A stretch of 11,164 nucleotides of DNA from Muribaculaceae bacterium (GCA_029060585.1 JAIDTS010000138.1:1-11164), one strand, 5' to 3'. Positions 1 through 7,588 are shown, counted from the stretch's first letter. The notes: generated by a model not told the origin, from the sequence alone. Translations and numbers: made by a program.

Positions 1-1615
1 GGGCTTTCATATAGGCCTCGATAGCCTCTTGATTGCCGCCGGGCGACTTTTCCAGACAGAATCCTATCTTCTCCCAGACATGAGGACTTGCTGCGGCGGA
101 CTTCGCCACGGTCTGCAGCAACGGAAGGGCATCGGAATAATAGCCGCGCTTGAAGTAGAACTCAGCTACGGGTGCAACGTCGTCGGCCGATTCCATGACT
201 TCAGACACCACCGGAATGAAAGTAAAGTCAAGTGCCTTCTCAAAAGGATCGAAAAACTCACCCCTTTTCGGGAAAAGCTTATGGAACCGGTAGAGATCGC
301 GGAAGTAGCGTGTAAGCTCTTCCTCATACTCGGTTCCGGCCTTTAGTGCCTTAAGGTCGGATAGCTGCTCCTTCATCTGCTCTGTCTGGGCACGCATCTG
401 CGAGAGCACCATGCTCCTTTGTGCGGCTGGCATCGACGCGATGGAGAAAGCGAACGAATACTTGTCTGAGTCGCACATAAGGCCGCTCATCTCGAGCATT
501 GAAGAGACACCGTCGTCATCGATGGTCTTAAGTGGACGCAGCATAGGGTGCTGGACAGTGAAAGGGAGCATCCAGTTGCGTATCTGACGGAAGAACGGGA
601 AATTCTTGAGATTGGAAAATGCCACCATCATCACGTCGGCACCTTCCGACTGCATTTCAGTAAGTTCCCGAAGCTTATCCTCAAGTCCGGAATCCCTCAG
701 AAGTTCCTCCCATTCCGGATTAGCCTCAAGATCTGAAAATGATGCTTCCTCAGAAGTTTTCTTAAGACGCTGTATGATGTCCGGACCGAACTGCATGAGA
801 CCCGGAATCACCTCCCTCTGCATTTTACGCGACACTCGATCGGTGTCGCGTGTGCGTACGGTAATCTTCACCACATTTCGTATTCTGTCGGTCATTCCAT
901 CTATATCAGTGAGTGACTGCAAAGCCTCCGTCAGGCGAACATCGGTAGAGGCTACTGTCGCCCACCTGCTCAAAGCGAGGATCAGGGTGGATAGGGCACG
1001 CGCTGAGACTCTGTAGTCTTCTGCTTTTACAAGATCCATAAGCATCAGGAACGCGTCGCGCGAATAATATCTCATCAACGACAATCCTACGGCGGCTACC
1101 GACAGCGCCGCTGTAGTGTAGGGGAGACCACCTCCGGCTACCGCCGCCGTCACCTCCGAATACTCATCGGGTCGCAGCGAGTCGGCAGTCCATAGGATGT
1201 TGAATATTTTTTCCTCCTCTTCCTCAATGCGGGGCATGACAGTGTCGGGATATTGTCCGGAACTAAGTGCAAGATCGGCCATGGCCTTGAGCTCCACAAC
1301 CTTGTCGAGGGAAGCCTTGAGTGACGCGGGGCGGAGCCGGCACATGCGGAGTGTCGAGAAATAAAGTTCTGGAGAGTCTGTTGCCAAGGCATCCTTGTCT
1401 ATCTTCTGGGCTATGTCGAGAAGATCGAGACGCAAGGATGCGAGCATGGCATCACGGCCCGGATCGGCGAGGCCTCGGCTGAAATAGTCAAGCATATACC
1501 TGTATGTGCTTTCAGCTTTGGAAACAAGCGAAAGCGCGCCGGCCAGTGGAATCTCCGTAAGGCGGCGACGCAACAAGGTGAAGGAGTCCTTGAAACGTCC
1601 TGCGTCAAGGAGCAT
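1..1615 (-). CDS. Large TPR-like helical protein, 5' part (partial, runs off left edge)
   Basis: Reading the minus strand from the ATG at 1615-1613 gives 538 codons with no stop to the window edge, so the C-terminus is missing. The protein is almost entirely helical and soluble, with no signal peptide or membrane segment. The last 60 or so visible residues (about 475-538) look like tetratricopeptide repeats: residues such as AEFYFKRGYYSDALPLL are followed by a second helix pair containing WEKIGFCLEK and AIEAYMKA, the usual aromatic/Gly/Ala TPR spacing. TPR proteins usually scaffold protein-protein contacts; no specific role can be assigned. It is transcribed away from the DUF4293/proS genes. 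The start is uncertain: the same frame stays open to 1663 and gives convincing protein sequence (NEKTKYSLPVQIS) upstream of 1615, but offers only ATT as an initiator there. A possible one-base frameshift is described in the findings. Confidence 0.82.
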   Translation of the reverse strand, partial: MLLDAGRFKDSFTLLRRRLTEIPLAGALSLVSKAESTYRYMLDYFSRGLADPGRDAMLASLRLDLLDIAQKIDKDALATDSPELYFSTLRMCRLRPASLKASLDKVVELKAMADLALSSGQYPDTVMPRIEEEEEKIFNILWTADSLRPDEYSEVTAAVAGGGLPYTTAALSVAAVGLSLMRYYSRDAFLMLMDLVKAEDYRVSARALSTLILALSRWATVASTDVRLTEALQSLTDIDGMTDRIRNVVKITVRTRDTDRVSRKMQREVIPGLMQFGPDIIQRLKKTSEEASFSDLEANPEWEELLRDSGLEDKLRELTEMQSEGADVMMVAFSNLKNFPFFRQIRNWMLPFTVQHPMLRPLKTIDDDGVSSMLEMSGLMCDSDKYSFAFSIASMPAAQRSMVLSQMRAQTEQMKEQLSDLKALKAGTEYEEELTRYFRDLYRFHKLFPKRGEFFDPFEKALDFTFIPVVSEVMESADDVAPVAEFYFKRGYYSDALPLLQTVAKSAAASPHVWEKIGFCLEKSPGGNQEAIEAYMKA

Positions 1616-1759
1616 ACTTATCTGAACAGGGAGAGAATATTTAGTCTTTTCATTAATTTTTCTTCATAATTTGGGAGGCAAAAGGGTTGAAACGATTTTC
1701 ATCCCATAAATAAGAACAAATAAAATGCCAAAAAACGATGAAAACTCCATATTTTTTAT

Positions 1760-1767
1760 TAATTTTG
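1760..1767 (+). promoter_or_regulatory. Bacteroidota -7 promoter element (TAATTTTG) upstream of the DUF4293 gene
   Basis: TAATTTTG is a perfect match to the Bacteroidota primary sigma factor -7 consensus TAnnTTTG, and lies in a very AT-rich stretch (1731-1770 is about 20% GC). No good TTTG-type -33 element is visible at the expected distance (about 1736-1740). Transcription would start near 1773-1775, giving a leader of roughly 110 nt before the DUF4293 gene. That leader includes the GC-rich island and the 31-codon ORF. Confidence 0.5.
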
Positions 1768-1781
1768 CATTTTGATTGCTG

Positions 1782-1877
1782 ATGATTCCGATGCCTGCTC
1801 GGATTACGCCGGTGGGCCGGAGTGCGGAGCTCATTAGGAAATATCCAGAAGAAAAGATAAAAAAATTAGATAACTGA
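1782..1877 (+). CDS. Possible 31-residue small protein or leader peptide before the DUF4293 gene
   Basis: An ATG at 1782 (a second in frame at 1791) opens 31 codons ending in TGA at 1875-1877, 7 bases before the next ATG. The peptide begins MIPMPARITPVGRSAELI and ends in a Lys/Glu-rich tail (KYPEEKIKKLDN). It has no hydrophobic segment. The 5' half lies in a GC-rich island (1791-1830 is about 70% GC) flanked by sequence of 20-25% GC, so something appears to be conserved here. The predicted transcription start would leave only about 8 nt before this ATG. No family is recognised. Alternatives are a structured RNA leader (CCGG-TGGG-CCGG at 1809-1820 can form a small hairpin inside GCTC/GAGC at 1797-1800 and 1827-1830) or chance. 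Confidence 0.3.
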   Translation: MIPMPARITPVGRSAELIRKYPEEKIKKLDN

Positions 1878-1884
1878 CGTAAAT

Positions 1885-2358
1885 ATGGTAATACAGAGAT
1901 GGCAGAGCGTCATGCTCCTCATAGCGGGAGTCATGATGGGAATATTCTCATTCTGTTCGCTTGGACAGATCCAGGCGGCGGACTACACGTTTAATGTGAC
2001 CGCACTCGGAATAGCGCGCGAAGGTATCGCGACAGCTGCAGGAGAGGCCACCGGAATCAAGACGGCAAGCCTTTTCGTGCTGTCTATTCTGGCTGCTATC
2101 CTCCCTATCATCGACATCTTCTGCTTCAGAAACATGCCGCTTCAGAAGAAAGTCGCGCTCGTCTCGGCGCTTTTCGCGGCCGTGGCATGCGTCATCGCCG
2201 CTTTTTCCGCATCGCAGTTCGCGGGAGATTTCGGAGCAGATGTGAGCTGGAGCGTATTTGTAGCAGCTCCGGCTATCGCTGTTATTGCAGATCTGCTTGC
2301 AGTCCGCCTCATCTCCTCCGACCAGAAGAAGCTCCGTGCAGCCGACAGGCTCAGATGA
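1885..2358 (+). CDS. DUF4293 family membrane protein
   Basis: A 157-residue integral membrane protein with four hydrophobic helices at about residues 8-25, 61-80, 90-108 and 122-142. The N-terminus (MVIQRWQSVMLLIAG), the central FRNMPLQKK loop and the C-terminal charged stretch ending in RAADRLR match my recollection of the Bacteroidota-restricted DUF4293 family, as does the length. The family has no established biochemical function, and none is inferred. The expected location is the inner membrane. The ATG at 1885 is the first in frame and puts the first helix at the usual place. Its stop codon TGA is also the first three bases of the heptamer repeat that follows. It lies 94 bases upstream of proS, which has its own promoter. 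Confidence 0.85.
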   Translation: MVIQRWQSVMLLIAGVMMGIFSFCSLGQIQAADYTFNVTALGIAREGIATAAGEATGIKTASLFVLSILAAILPIIDIFCFRNMPLQKKVALVSALFAAVACVIAAFSASQFAGDFGADVSWSVFVAAPAIAVIADLLAVRLISSDQKKLRAADRLR

Positions 2359-2411
2359 GTATTGAGTATTAAGTATTGAGTATTAAGTATTAAGTATTAA
2401 GTATTAAGTAT
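2356..2411 (+). repeat. Heptamer tandem repeat T(G/A)AGTAT, eight copies
   Basis: Eight exact-length copies of a 7-base unit run without interruption from 2356 to 2411. They differ only at the second base, in the order G, G, A, G, A, A, A, A. The first copy begins with the TGA stop codon of the DUF4293 gene. Every unit starts with a stop codon (TGA or TAA), and because 7 is not a multiple of 3, successive stops fall in all three frames. The repeat ends 26 bases before the proS -7 element, so copy-number change would move whatever lies upstream of the proS core promoter and lengthen or shorten the DUF4293 mRNA tail. Confidence 0.95.
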
Positions 2412-2437
2412 ACTCTTTTATCCTTAAAGGAACAAAA

Positions 2438-2445
2438 TATATTTG
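2438..2445 (+). promoter_or_regulatory. proS -7 promoter element (TATATTTG)
   Basis: TATATTTG matches the Bacteroidota -7 consensus TAnnTTTG exactly. It ends only 7 bases before the proS ATG at 2453. A T-rich stretch (2414-2419) lies about where a -33 element would be, but it is not TTTG. Initiation usually occurs several bases past this element, so the transcript would begin at or within a base or two of the start codon. Confidence 0.6.
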
Positions 2446-2452
2446 CACAGTC

Positions 2453-3934
2453 ATGGCAAAAGAACTAAAGAATTTCACAAAAAGATCAGACAATTATTCC
2501 CAGTGGTATAATGAACTCGTAGTCAAGGCAGACCTCGCCGAGCAGTCGGCGGTCAGAGGCTGTATGGTCATCAAGCCTTACGGATATGCCATATGGGAGA
2601 AGATGCAACGTACACTCGACGATATGTTTAAGGCCACAGGCCATCAGAACGCATATTTCCCCCTCCTTATTCCAAAGTCTTTCCTCTGTCGGGAAGCTGA
2701 GCATGTGGAGGGTTTTGCAAAGGAATGTGCAGTCGTGACGCACTATCGTCTGAAAAATGATCCGGACGGCAACGGTGTCGTTGTAGATCCCGAGGCTAAG
2801 CTTGAAGAGGAGCTGATCATACGCCCAACTTCAGAGACCATCATCTGGAATACATATAAGAACTGGATACACTCCTACAGAGATCTCCCAATCCTCGTCA
2901 ACCAGTGGGCCAACGTAATGCGCTGGGAGATGAGGACAAGAATGTTCCTGCGTACGGCCGAATTCCTCTGGCAGGAGGGCCATACAGCCCACGCTACGAG
3001 GGAGGAGGCGGAAGCCGAGGCAAGGAAAATGCTGGAGGTGTATGCCGACTTTGCAGAAAACTACATGGCCGTGCCGGTGATCAAGGGTGTTAAGTCGCCC
3101 AACGAAAGATTCGCTGGCGCTGTGGATACGTATACAATCGAGGCCATGATGCAGGACGGCAAGGCTCTTCAGAGCGGCACGAGCCACTTCCTGGGCCAGA
3201 ACTTCGCAAAGGCATTCGACGTGACATATATTAATAAGGACAATAAGCCCGAATATGTATGGGCAACCTCCTGGGGCGTGTCGACCCGGCTCATGGGAGC
3301 CCTCATCATGACCCATTCCGACGACAACGGCCTTGTTCTTCCTCCCCATCTCGCACCGATCCAGGTTGTGATCGTTCCGATCTATAAGGACGCCGAGGGA
3401 CTTGCAAAGATTTCAGAAAGAGTAGACAGTATCGTTAAGAACCTCCGTACGAAAGGAATCAGCGTAAAGTATGACGATGCAGACAACAAGCGTCCGGGAT
3501 TCAAATTCGCAGACTATGAGGTGAAGGGTGTCCCCGTTCGACTTGCTATAGGAGCCCGCGACCTTGAGAACGGCACCGTTGAGGTGATGCGTCGCGACAC
3601 TCTCGAGAAGGAGACTCTACCGCTCGACGGAATAGAGGAGACCGTTGCGAATCTGCTCGAGGACATTCAGAAAAACCTTCTCGAGAAGGCCCGCAAATAT
3701 CGCGAGGAAATGACCACCACGGCAGACACATACGAGGAATTCAAGGAGAAGATTGAGAAAGGCGGTTTCATACTCGCACATTGGGACGGTACTCCCGAGA
3801 CCGAGGAGAAAATAAAGGAAGAAACGAAAGCCACCATACGTTGCATTCCTTTTGAAGGGGACACGACGCCCGGAGTATGCATGGTCACAGGCAAACCCTC
3901 GGCCCGCCGTGTGATCTTCGCACGTTCCTATTGA
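2453..3934 (+). CDS. proS: Prolyl-tRNA synthetase, type 3 (archaeal/eukaryotic-like)
   Basis: A 493-residue class II aminoacyl-tRNA synthetase that activates L-proline with ATP and loads it on tRNA-Pro in the cytosol. Motif 1 region lies around residues 38-74 ([23 protein letters not shown]). The proline/ATP-site RPTSET is at 124-129, motif 2 ([20 protein letters not shown]) at 157-176, [18 protein letters not shown] at 242-259 and motif 3 ([13 protein letters not shown]) at 274-286. The anticodon-binding domain follows from about residue 300. The bacterial-type editing insertion is absent, the length is right for type 3, and the protein ends in Tyr as that type does. The C-terminal domain keeps only two cysteines (C464, C476) and lacks the paired cysteines that bind zinc in some type-3 enzymes. 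The start [19 protein letters not shown] agrees with Bacteroidales homologues as I recall them. Confidence 0.97.
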   Translation: MAKELKNFTKRSDNYSQWYNELVVKADLAEQSAVRGCMVIKPYGYAIWEKMQRTLDDMFKATGHQNAYFPLLIPKSFLCREAEHVEGFAKECAVVTHYRLKNDPDGNGVVVDPEAKLEEELIIRPTSETIIWNTYKNWIHSYRDLPILVNQWANVMRWEMRTRMFLRTAEFLWQEGHTAHATREEAEAEARKMLEVYADFAENYMAVPVIKGVKSPNERFAGAVDTYTIEAMMQDGKALQSGTSHFLGQNFAKAFDVTYINKDNKPEYVWATSWGVSTRLMGALIMTHSDDNGLVLPPHLAPIQVVIVPIYKDAEGLAKISERVDSIVKNLRTKGISVKYDDADNKRPGFKFADYEVKGVPVRLAIGARDLENGTVEVMRRDTLEKETLPLDGIEETVANLLEDIQKNLLEKARKYREEMTTTADTYEEFKEKIEKGGFILAHWDGTPETEEKIKEETKATIRCIPFEGDTTPGVCMVTGKPSARRVIFARSY

Positions 3935-3959
3935 TTCAAAACTGAGAGTTGAATTTTTT
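3934..3959 (+). terminator. Possible intrinsic terminator after proS
   Basis: ATTCAA (3934-3939) and TTGAAT (3949-3954) form a perfect six-pair inverted repeat around a nine-base loop, running directly into six T's (3954-3959). Extra inner pairing (AACT/AGTT) is possible at the cost of a two-base bulge. The stem is AT-rich and so weak, and read-through into the peptidase gene is plausible. It begins at the last base of the proS stop codon. It also covers the TTG at 3949, which argues against that codon as the start of the next gene. Confidence 0.4.
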
Positions 3960-3972
3960 CCGATTCATGCAC

Positions 3973-6153
3973 ATGAAGAATAAAGTCCTAATGGTGGCCG
4001 CTCTCAGCGGTATGGCTGCGGTGGCTTCGGCCTCCACAACCCTCACGGCGGAGGATTACTGCGACATAAGGAAATGCGCACCGGCCGGGATAGGTGAGAT
4101 GCGCCCGTTGGCCGACGGCAAGACCTACAGCATGGTCAGTAAAGACGGCAGGAAGATTGAAATCTACAGCTATGAGACCGGCAAGAAGACCGGTACTCTT
4201 TTCGACCTTGATGCAATCAAGGGAGAGTTAAAGATCGATTCTTTCAGTGGGTATCAGGTGAGTGAAAACGGCAGAAAGATACTGCTTTGGAACGACGTCA
4301 AAGGTATCTGGCGATATAGCTATACTGCTGAATACTACGTCTATGACACCATGCGATGCACTATGCAGCGCGTCTCCGAGAAGGGGGCGCAGAGAGGCGC
4401 GACAATGTCGCACGATGGTCTGCGTGTAGCCTATGTCAGGGACAACAACATCTTCATCTCGAATCTCGACTACCGGACCGATATCGCCGTCACTACCGAC
4501 GGAGCTCCCAACAAGATCACAAACGGCGCTCCCGACTGGGTCTATGAGGAGGAATTCGGAGTGCAGTGCACTCTCTGCTGGAGCGGTGACGACCAGACAC
4601 TCGCATTCGTGAAATGGAACGAGACTGATGTGCCGGCATATAGTTTCGACGACTATCGGTCGTATTGCGACAAAGATCCTCTCGGCGACCCATATCCCGC
4701 CCAGTTCACTTATAAGTATCCGCTTCCCGGCTACCCGAACTCGCGTGTATCTGTCCACGCATACGACCTTAATTCGAGGGCAACCAAGGAGATGGATCTT
4801 CAGCTCGGAAAAGACGACTATGTGCCCGACATTCAGTTTGACGGAAAGGGAGAGCGGCTTATGGTCATGAAACTCAACAGGGATCAGAACGACCTCAGGA
4901 TCTTCAGCGTCAATCCGGCCTCCACGGTAGCCACACAGGTCTATTCCGAGCAGAGCAAGGCATGGGTAGACAACGATGTCTACCAGATGGTCAGCTACGG
5001 CGCGGAGTCTTTTGTTATAGCTTCCGACCGTAGCGGTTGGACACATCTCTACGAGTACAGCTACAACGGGCGCCAACTGCGCCAGATAAGCCAGGGCGAA
5101 TTCAATGTCACCGCCTATTACGGCAAATCGGCGACTGGCACACATTTCGTGCAGACAACCAAGCTCGGAGCCGTCAATCGCAACGTGGCCTCTATCGACG
5201 CAAAGGGAATTATGAAGCTTCTCCACGATACTCCCGGTTGGGAATCGGCGTCATTCAGCAAGGATATGTCGTATTACGTCAGGACATGGAGCGATGTCAA
5301 TACGCCTCCGCAGTACACAGTCTGGAGCACAGCCGGCAAGAAAGTAAGTGAACTCGAGATGAATTCAGCATATGCAGTCAGGTATGCCGGAGCGCCTAAG
5401 TTCGAGCTTACGAGCGTCAAGAACGAGCAGGGTGACGACATGGACGCGATGATCATGAAGCCATCCGGCTTCGCTGAATCGAAGCAATATCCCCTGATGA
5501 TGTACCAATACAATGGTCCGGGCTCGCAGCAGGTGACCAACAAATGGCATCTGGACGGCCTCAACTATATTGCCCAGTCGGGCTATGTAGTCGCTGTCGT
5601 AGATGGACGTGGCACCGGGGGGCGCAGTTCAGAATGGGAACATTGCGTCTATATGCATCTCGGTAGATACGAGACCCAGGACCAGATCGCGGGAGCTAAC
5701 GCCATTGCGAGGCTGCCTTACGTCGACGCCGGCAGGATGTCGCTGTTCGGATGGAGCTACGGAGGCTACATGACCCTTATGGAGATGACGGCAGAGAACA
5801 CTCCGTTCAAGTGTGGAGTGGCAATGGCCGCGGTAACTGACTGGAGATGGTATGACTCTATCTACACCGAACGCTTCATGCGTACGCCCGGCCAGAACGA
5901 AGTAGGATATGCAGAGTCTTCAGCTATTGGAAGAAGCCACAGACTGAAGGGGCGGCTCCTGATCATGAGCGGATCGAGCGACGACAACGTGCATTTCTAC
6001 AACACCCTTAAATACACTTCTAAGCTGAGCTACGAGGGCCATCTCTTCGATATGATGGTCTTCACTGGAATGGACCACTCTCTGCGCACATGCAACGCCA
6101 GAACCCAGCTCTACCGAAGGGTTGTCGATTTCCTCGACACCAATCTGAAGTGA
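3973..6153 (+). CDS. Secreted prolyl dipeptidyl peptidase, DPP IV type (S9 family)
   Basis: A 726-residue exported serine peptidase expected to remove Xaa-Pro or Xaa-Ala dipeptides from peptide N-termini. The signal peptide occupies residues 1-20 (KNK, a hydrophobic core, cleavage after AVASA); no lipobox Cys is present, so it is probably periplasmic. A DPP IV N-terminal beta-propeller covers about residues 60-480 and contains DWVYEEEF (Glu192-Glu194), the double-Glu motif that holds the substrate's free amino group. The C-terminal alpha/beta-hydrolase has Tyr513 (YNGPGSQQV, oxyanion hole), catalytic Ser595 (GWSYGGY), S1-pocket Tyr627 and Tyr631 (YDSIYTERFM), Asp670 (SSDDNVHF) and His702 (GMDHSL). 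All needed residues are intact. I chose ATG 3973 because it gives the cleanest signal peptide; ATG 3967 is two codons earlier, and TTG 3949 falls in the putative terminator. No clear promoter of its own is seen in the 38-base gap after proS. Confidence 0.93.
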   Translation: MKNKVLMVAALSGMAAVASASTTLTAEDYCDIRKCAPAGIGEMRPLADGKTYSMVSKDGRKIEIYSYETGKKTGTLFDLDAIKGELKIDSFSGYQVSENGRKILLWNDVKGIWRYSYTAEYYVYDTMRCTMQRVSEKGAQRGATMSHDGLRVAYVRDNNIFISNLDYRTDIAVTTDGAPNKITNGAPDWVYEEEFGVQCTLCWSGDDQTLAFVKWNETDVPAYSFDDYRSYCDKDPLGDPYPAQFTYKYPLPGYPNSRVSVHAYDLNSRATKEMDLQLGKDDYVPDIQFDGKGERLMVMKLNRDQNDLRIFSVNPASTVATQVYSEQSKAWVDNDVYQMVSYGAESFVIASDRSGWTHLYEYSYNGRQLRQISQGEFNVTAYYGKSATGTHFVQTTKLGAVNRNVASIDAKGIMKLLHDTPGWESASFSKDMSYYVRTWSDVNTPPQYTVWSTAGKKVSELEMNSAYAVRYAGAPKFELTSVKNEQGDDMDAMIMKPSGFAESKQYPLMMYQYNGPGSQQVTNKWHLDGLNYIAQSGYVVAVVDGRGTGGRSSEWEHCVYMHLGRYETQDQIAGANAIARLPYVDAGRMSLFGWSYGGYMTLMEMTAENTPFKCGVAMAAVTDWRWYDSIYTERFMRTPGQNEVGYAESSAIGRSHRLKGRLLIMSGSSDDNVHFYNTLKYTSKLSYEGHLFDMMVFTGMDHSLRTCNARTQLYRRVVDFLDTNLK

Positions 6154-6160
6154 GTCTTGA

Positions 6161-6183
6161 CCTCGGGACAGGGATGCCCGAGG
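6161..6183 (+). other. Perfect inverted repeat after the peptidase gene
   Basis: CCTCGGG (6161-6167) and CCCGAGG (6177-6183) form a seven-pair GC-rich stem with a nine-base loop, starting 7 bases after the peptidase stop codon. It could protect or end the transcript, but it is followed by an A-rich stretch rather than T's, so it is not a standard intrinsic terminator on the plus strand. Confidence 0.55.
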
Positions 6184-6232
6184 AAGAATAAATAAGGAAT
6201 TACTTTGAGAAAGAAACTGACCTTAGAACGAT

Positions 6233-7588
6233 ATGGAAGACTTAAGGAAGATCAACAGCATGCAGCTCTACTACCTATGGCGAAATCTCGCCATATCGCT
6301 TCTGTGCATAGCGCTTGTCATGTGTGGGTCGCATTTTGTGCCCTTCTACATGGCTCCCATAGTCTCTTTGCTGCTGAGCGGAGTGCTCTATACCATGATA
6401 TGGAACAATCATGTCTCAGGCGAGCGTGGATGTATGGTAGTTGTGGAGACGATGCTCTATACCCTAATATGCTATACTTTCATCAGTATTCTTCTCGTGG
6501 TGATACAGATACTGGATCTTTACAGTTTTCCCAATGAGATCATTTTCTTCAACGATCCTTACCTTCCATCTCTTATCCTTCTCCCTACGGGACTCGGAGT
6601 GACTCTCTTCGCCCTCTTTTTCCGCAACAGCATGCCTTCCTACAGGAGATTCCGTATGGAATACGGTCACAACAGGGAAAGGGGTTACTTCGGCATGATC
6701 TCCAATAAGGAGATGGACCTTCAGCTTAGAAACCTCGCTTTAGTGTTTGCTGTTCTTTCGGCTATCGTATGGACCTACTATCTCAATGCCTATGTGAATA
6801 TCAACCGCAACGCGAGAGACTGGTATGTGTTCGTCTGGATTGTGGTCATCGTGGTGCTTCTCGATGAAGTCTTCTTCATGATCAGATACTACAACCTATA
6901 TCTCGACCTTCAGGAGCATAACGAGATCATAACTCCGGAGGAGCTCCGCGATATAACGGCGCGCACCTATCTGCGTTACTATGTAATATGCGGAGAGTAC
7001 GTCTATCTTAACCGCCATGCCTTCGATCGCCTCAACCAGACAAACGATGTTCTGGATACTCCATTCATCACGAAGAAGACCGTCAACGGCGTGCCCACAT
7101 CTGAAGCGAGAAACATAGTGGTAAACATGACGGGACAGAAAGATGGGGAGCTGCGTTTCTTTTTCGGGCGGCATCTCGCTGGGGTCGACAAGCACTCGCT
7201 GCTGAGATACTTCTATTTCCTCGACGGCGACATAAGCGATTATCCTGATATGAAGGCCGATGGAGAGTGGATTCGTTTCGATGAAGTGAAGCGGATGTAC
7301 AGTGATTGTCCACAGAAATTCGCATCCAACGCGCTCAACGACCTTTCGCGTCTTTCCACCATCATGCTTACCGAGAAGCTATATGATGAAGACGGCTACC
7401 GTAAGAACAAGATACGCTCGTATAAGGGCGATCTCAGGCTGACTGACGTGAGGAAGAGCAGCCTGGATTTCCAGGACGACAAGTGGATCCGGATAGCGAA
7501 TTTCAACAGCGACACTAAATTCTTCAGACTGAAGAAATTCCTGCGCGAGTTATCTGGAAAGAGGAGTGGCAGCACGGCAAGCAAATAA
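6233..7588 (+). CDS. Six-helix membrane protein with large C-terminal soluble domain, unknown function
   Basis: A 451-residue protein I do not recognise. The N-terminal half has six hydrophobic segments at about residues 15-31, 37-56, 69-97, 109-130, 165-188 and 196-220, separated by short loops; the longest loop (131-164) is basic and probably cytosolic. After the last helix comes a soluble domain of about 230 residues with alternating charged and aromatic stretches (for example RFFFGRHLAGVDKHSLLRYFYFLDGD, shown here only as residues 308-333) and a highly basic C-terminal tail (residues 385-451, rich in Lys and Arg). No known nuclease, kinase, transporter or peptidase motif is visible. It is followed 19 bases later by miaA and is probably cotranscribed with it. 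The ATG at 6233 gives a sensible N-terminus. A near-match to the -7 consensus (TTACTTTG, 6200-6207) lies just upstream. It is likely a lineage-specific Bacteroidales membrane protein. Confidence 0.85.
   Translation: MEDLRKINSMQLYYLWRNLAISLLCIALVMCGSHFVPFYMAPIVSLLLSGVLYTMIWNNHVSGERGCMVVVETMLYTLICYTFISILLVVIQILDLYSFPNEIIFFNDPYLPSLILLPTGLGVTLFALFFRNSMPSYRRFRMEYGHNRERGYFGMISNKEMDLQLRNLALVFAVLSAIVWTYYLNAYVNINRNARDWYVFVWIVVIVVLLDEVFFMIRYYNLYLDLQEHNEIITPEELRDITARTYLRYYVICGEYVYLNRHAFDRLNQTNDVLDTPFITKKTVNGVPTSEARNIVVNMTGQKDGELRFFFGRHLAGVDKHSLLRYFYFLDGDISDYPDMKADGEWIRFDEVKRMYSDCPQKFASNALNDLSRLSTIMLTEKLYDEDGYRKNKIRSYKGDLRLTDVRKSSLDFQDDKWIRIANFNSDTKFFRLKKFLRELSGKRSGSTASK

Noticed and set aside
29..1016. 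Plus-strand open frames across the TPR gene
   Set aside because: The minus strand carries one continuous 538-codon frame here with coherent helical protein sequence; the plus-strand frames are short, overlapping and not protein-like.
1616..1884. A tRNA or known riboswitch in the divergent intergenic region
   Set aside because: No cloverleaf or T-loop sequence is found, and the short stems at 1797-1830 do not match any riboswitch core I recognise.
2356..2411. The heptamer array as a CRISPR or an iteron origin
   Set aside because: Units are contiguous with no spacers, far too short for CRISPR repeats, and no Rep or Cas gene is nearby.
2831..3349. A 172-codon minus-strand frame inside proS
   Set aside because: It is antisense to conserved proS motifs, has odd composition (many His, Cys and Gly), and no promoter or recognisable domain.
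4228..5226. A 332-codon open frame on the minus strand opposite the peptidase gene
   Set aside because: The plus-strand frame is an unmistakable DPP IV peptidase. The minus frame gives a Val/Ile/His/Cys-rich sequence with no family features and is a side effect of codon usage in the real gene.
6161..6183. The GC-rich hairpin as an intrinsic terminator for the peptidase gene
   Set aside because: There is no T-run after the stem; the sequence that follows is A-rich. It is kept only as an inverted repeat.
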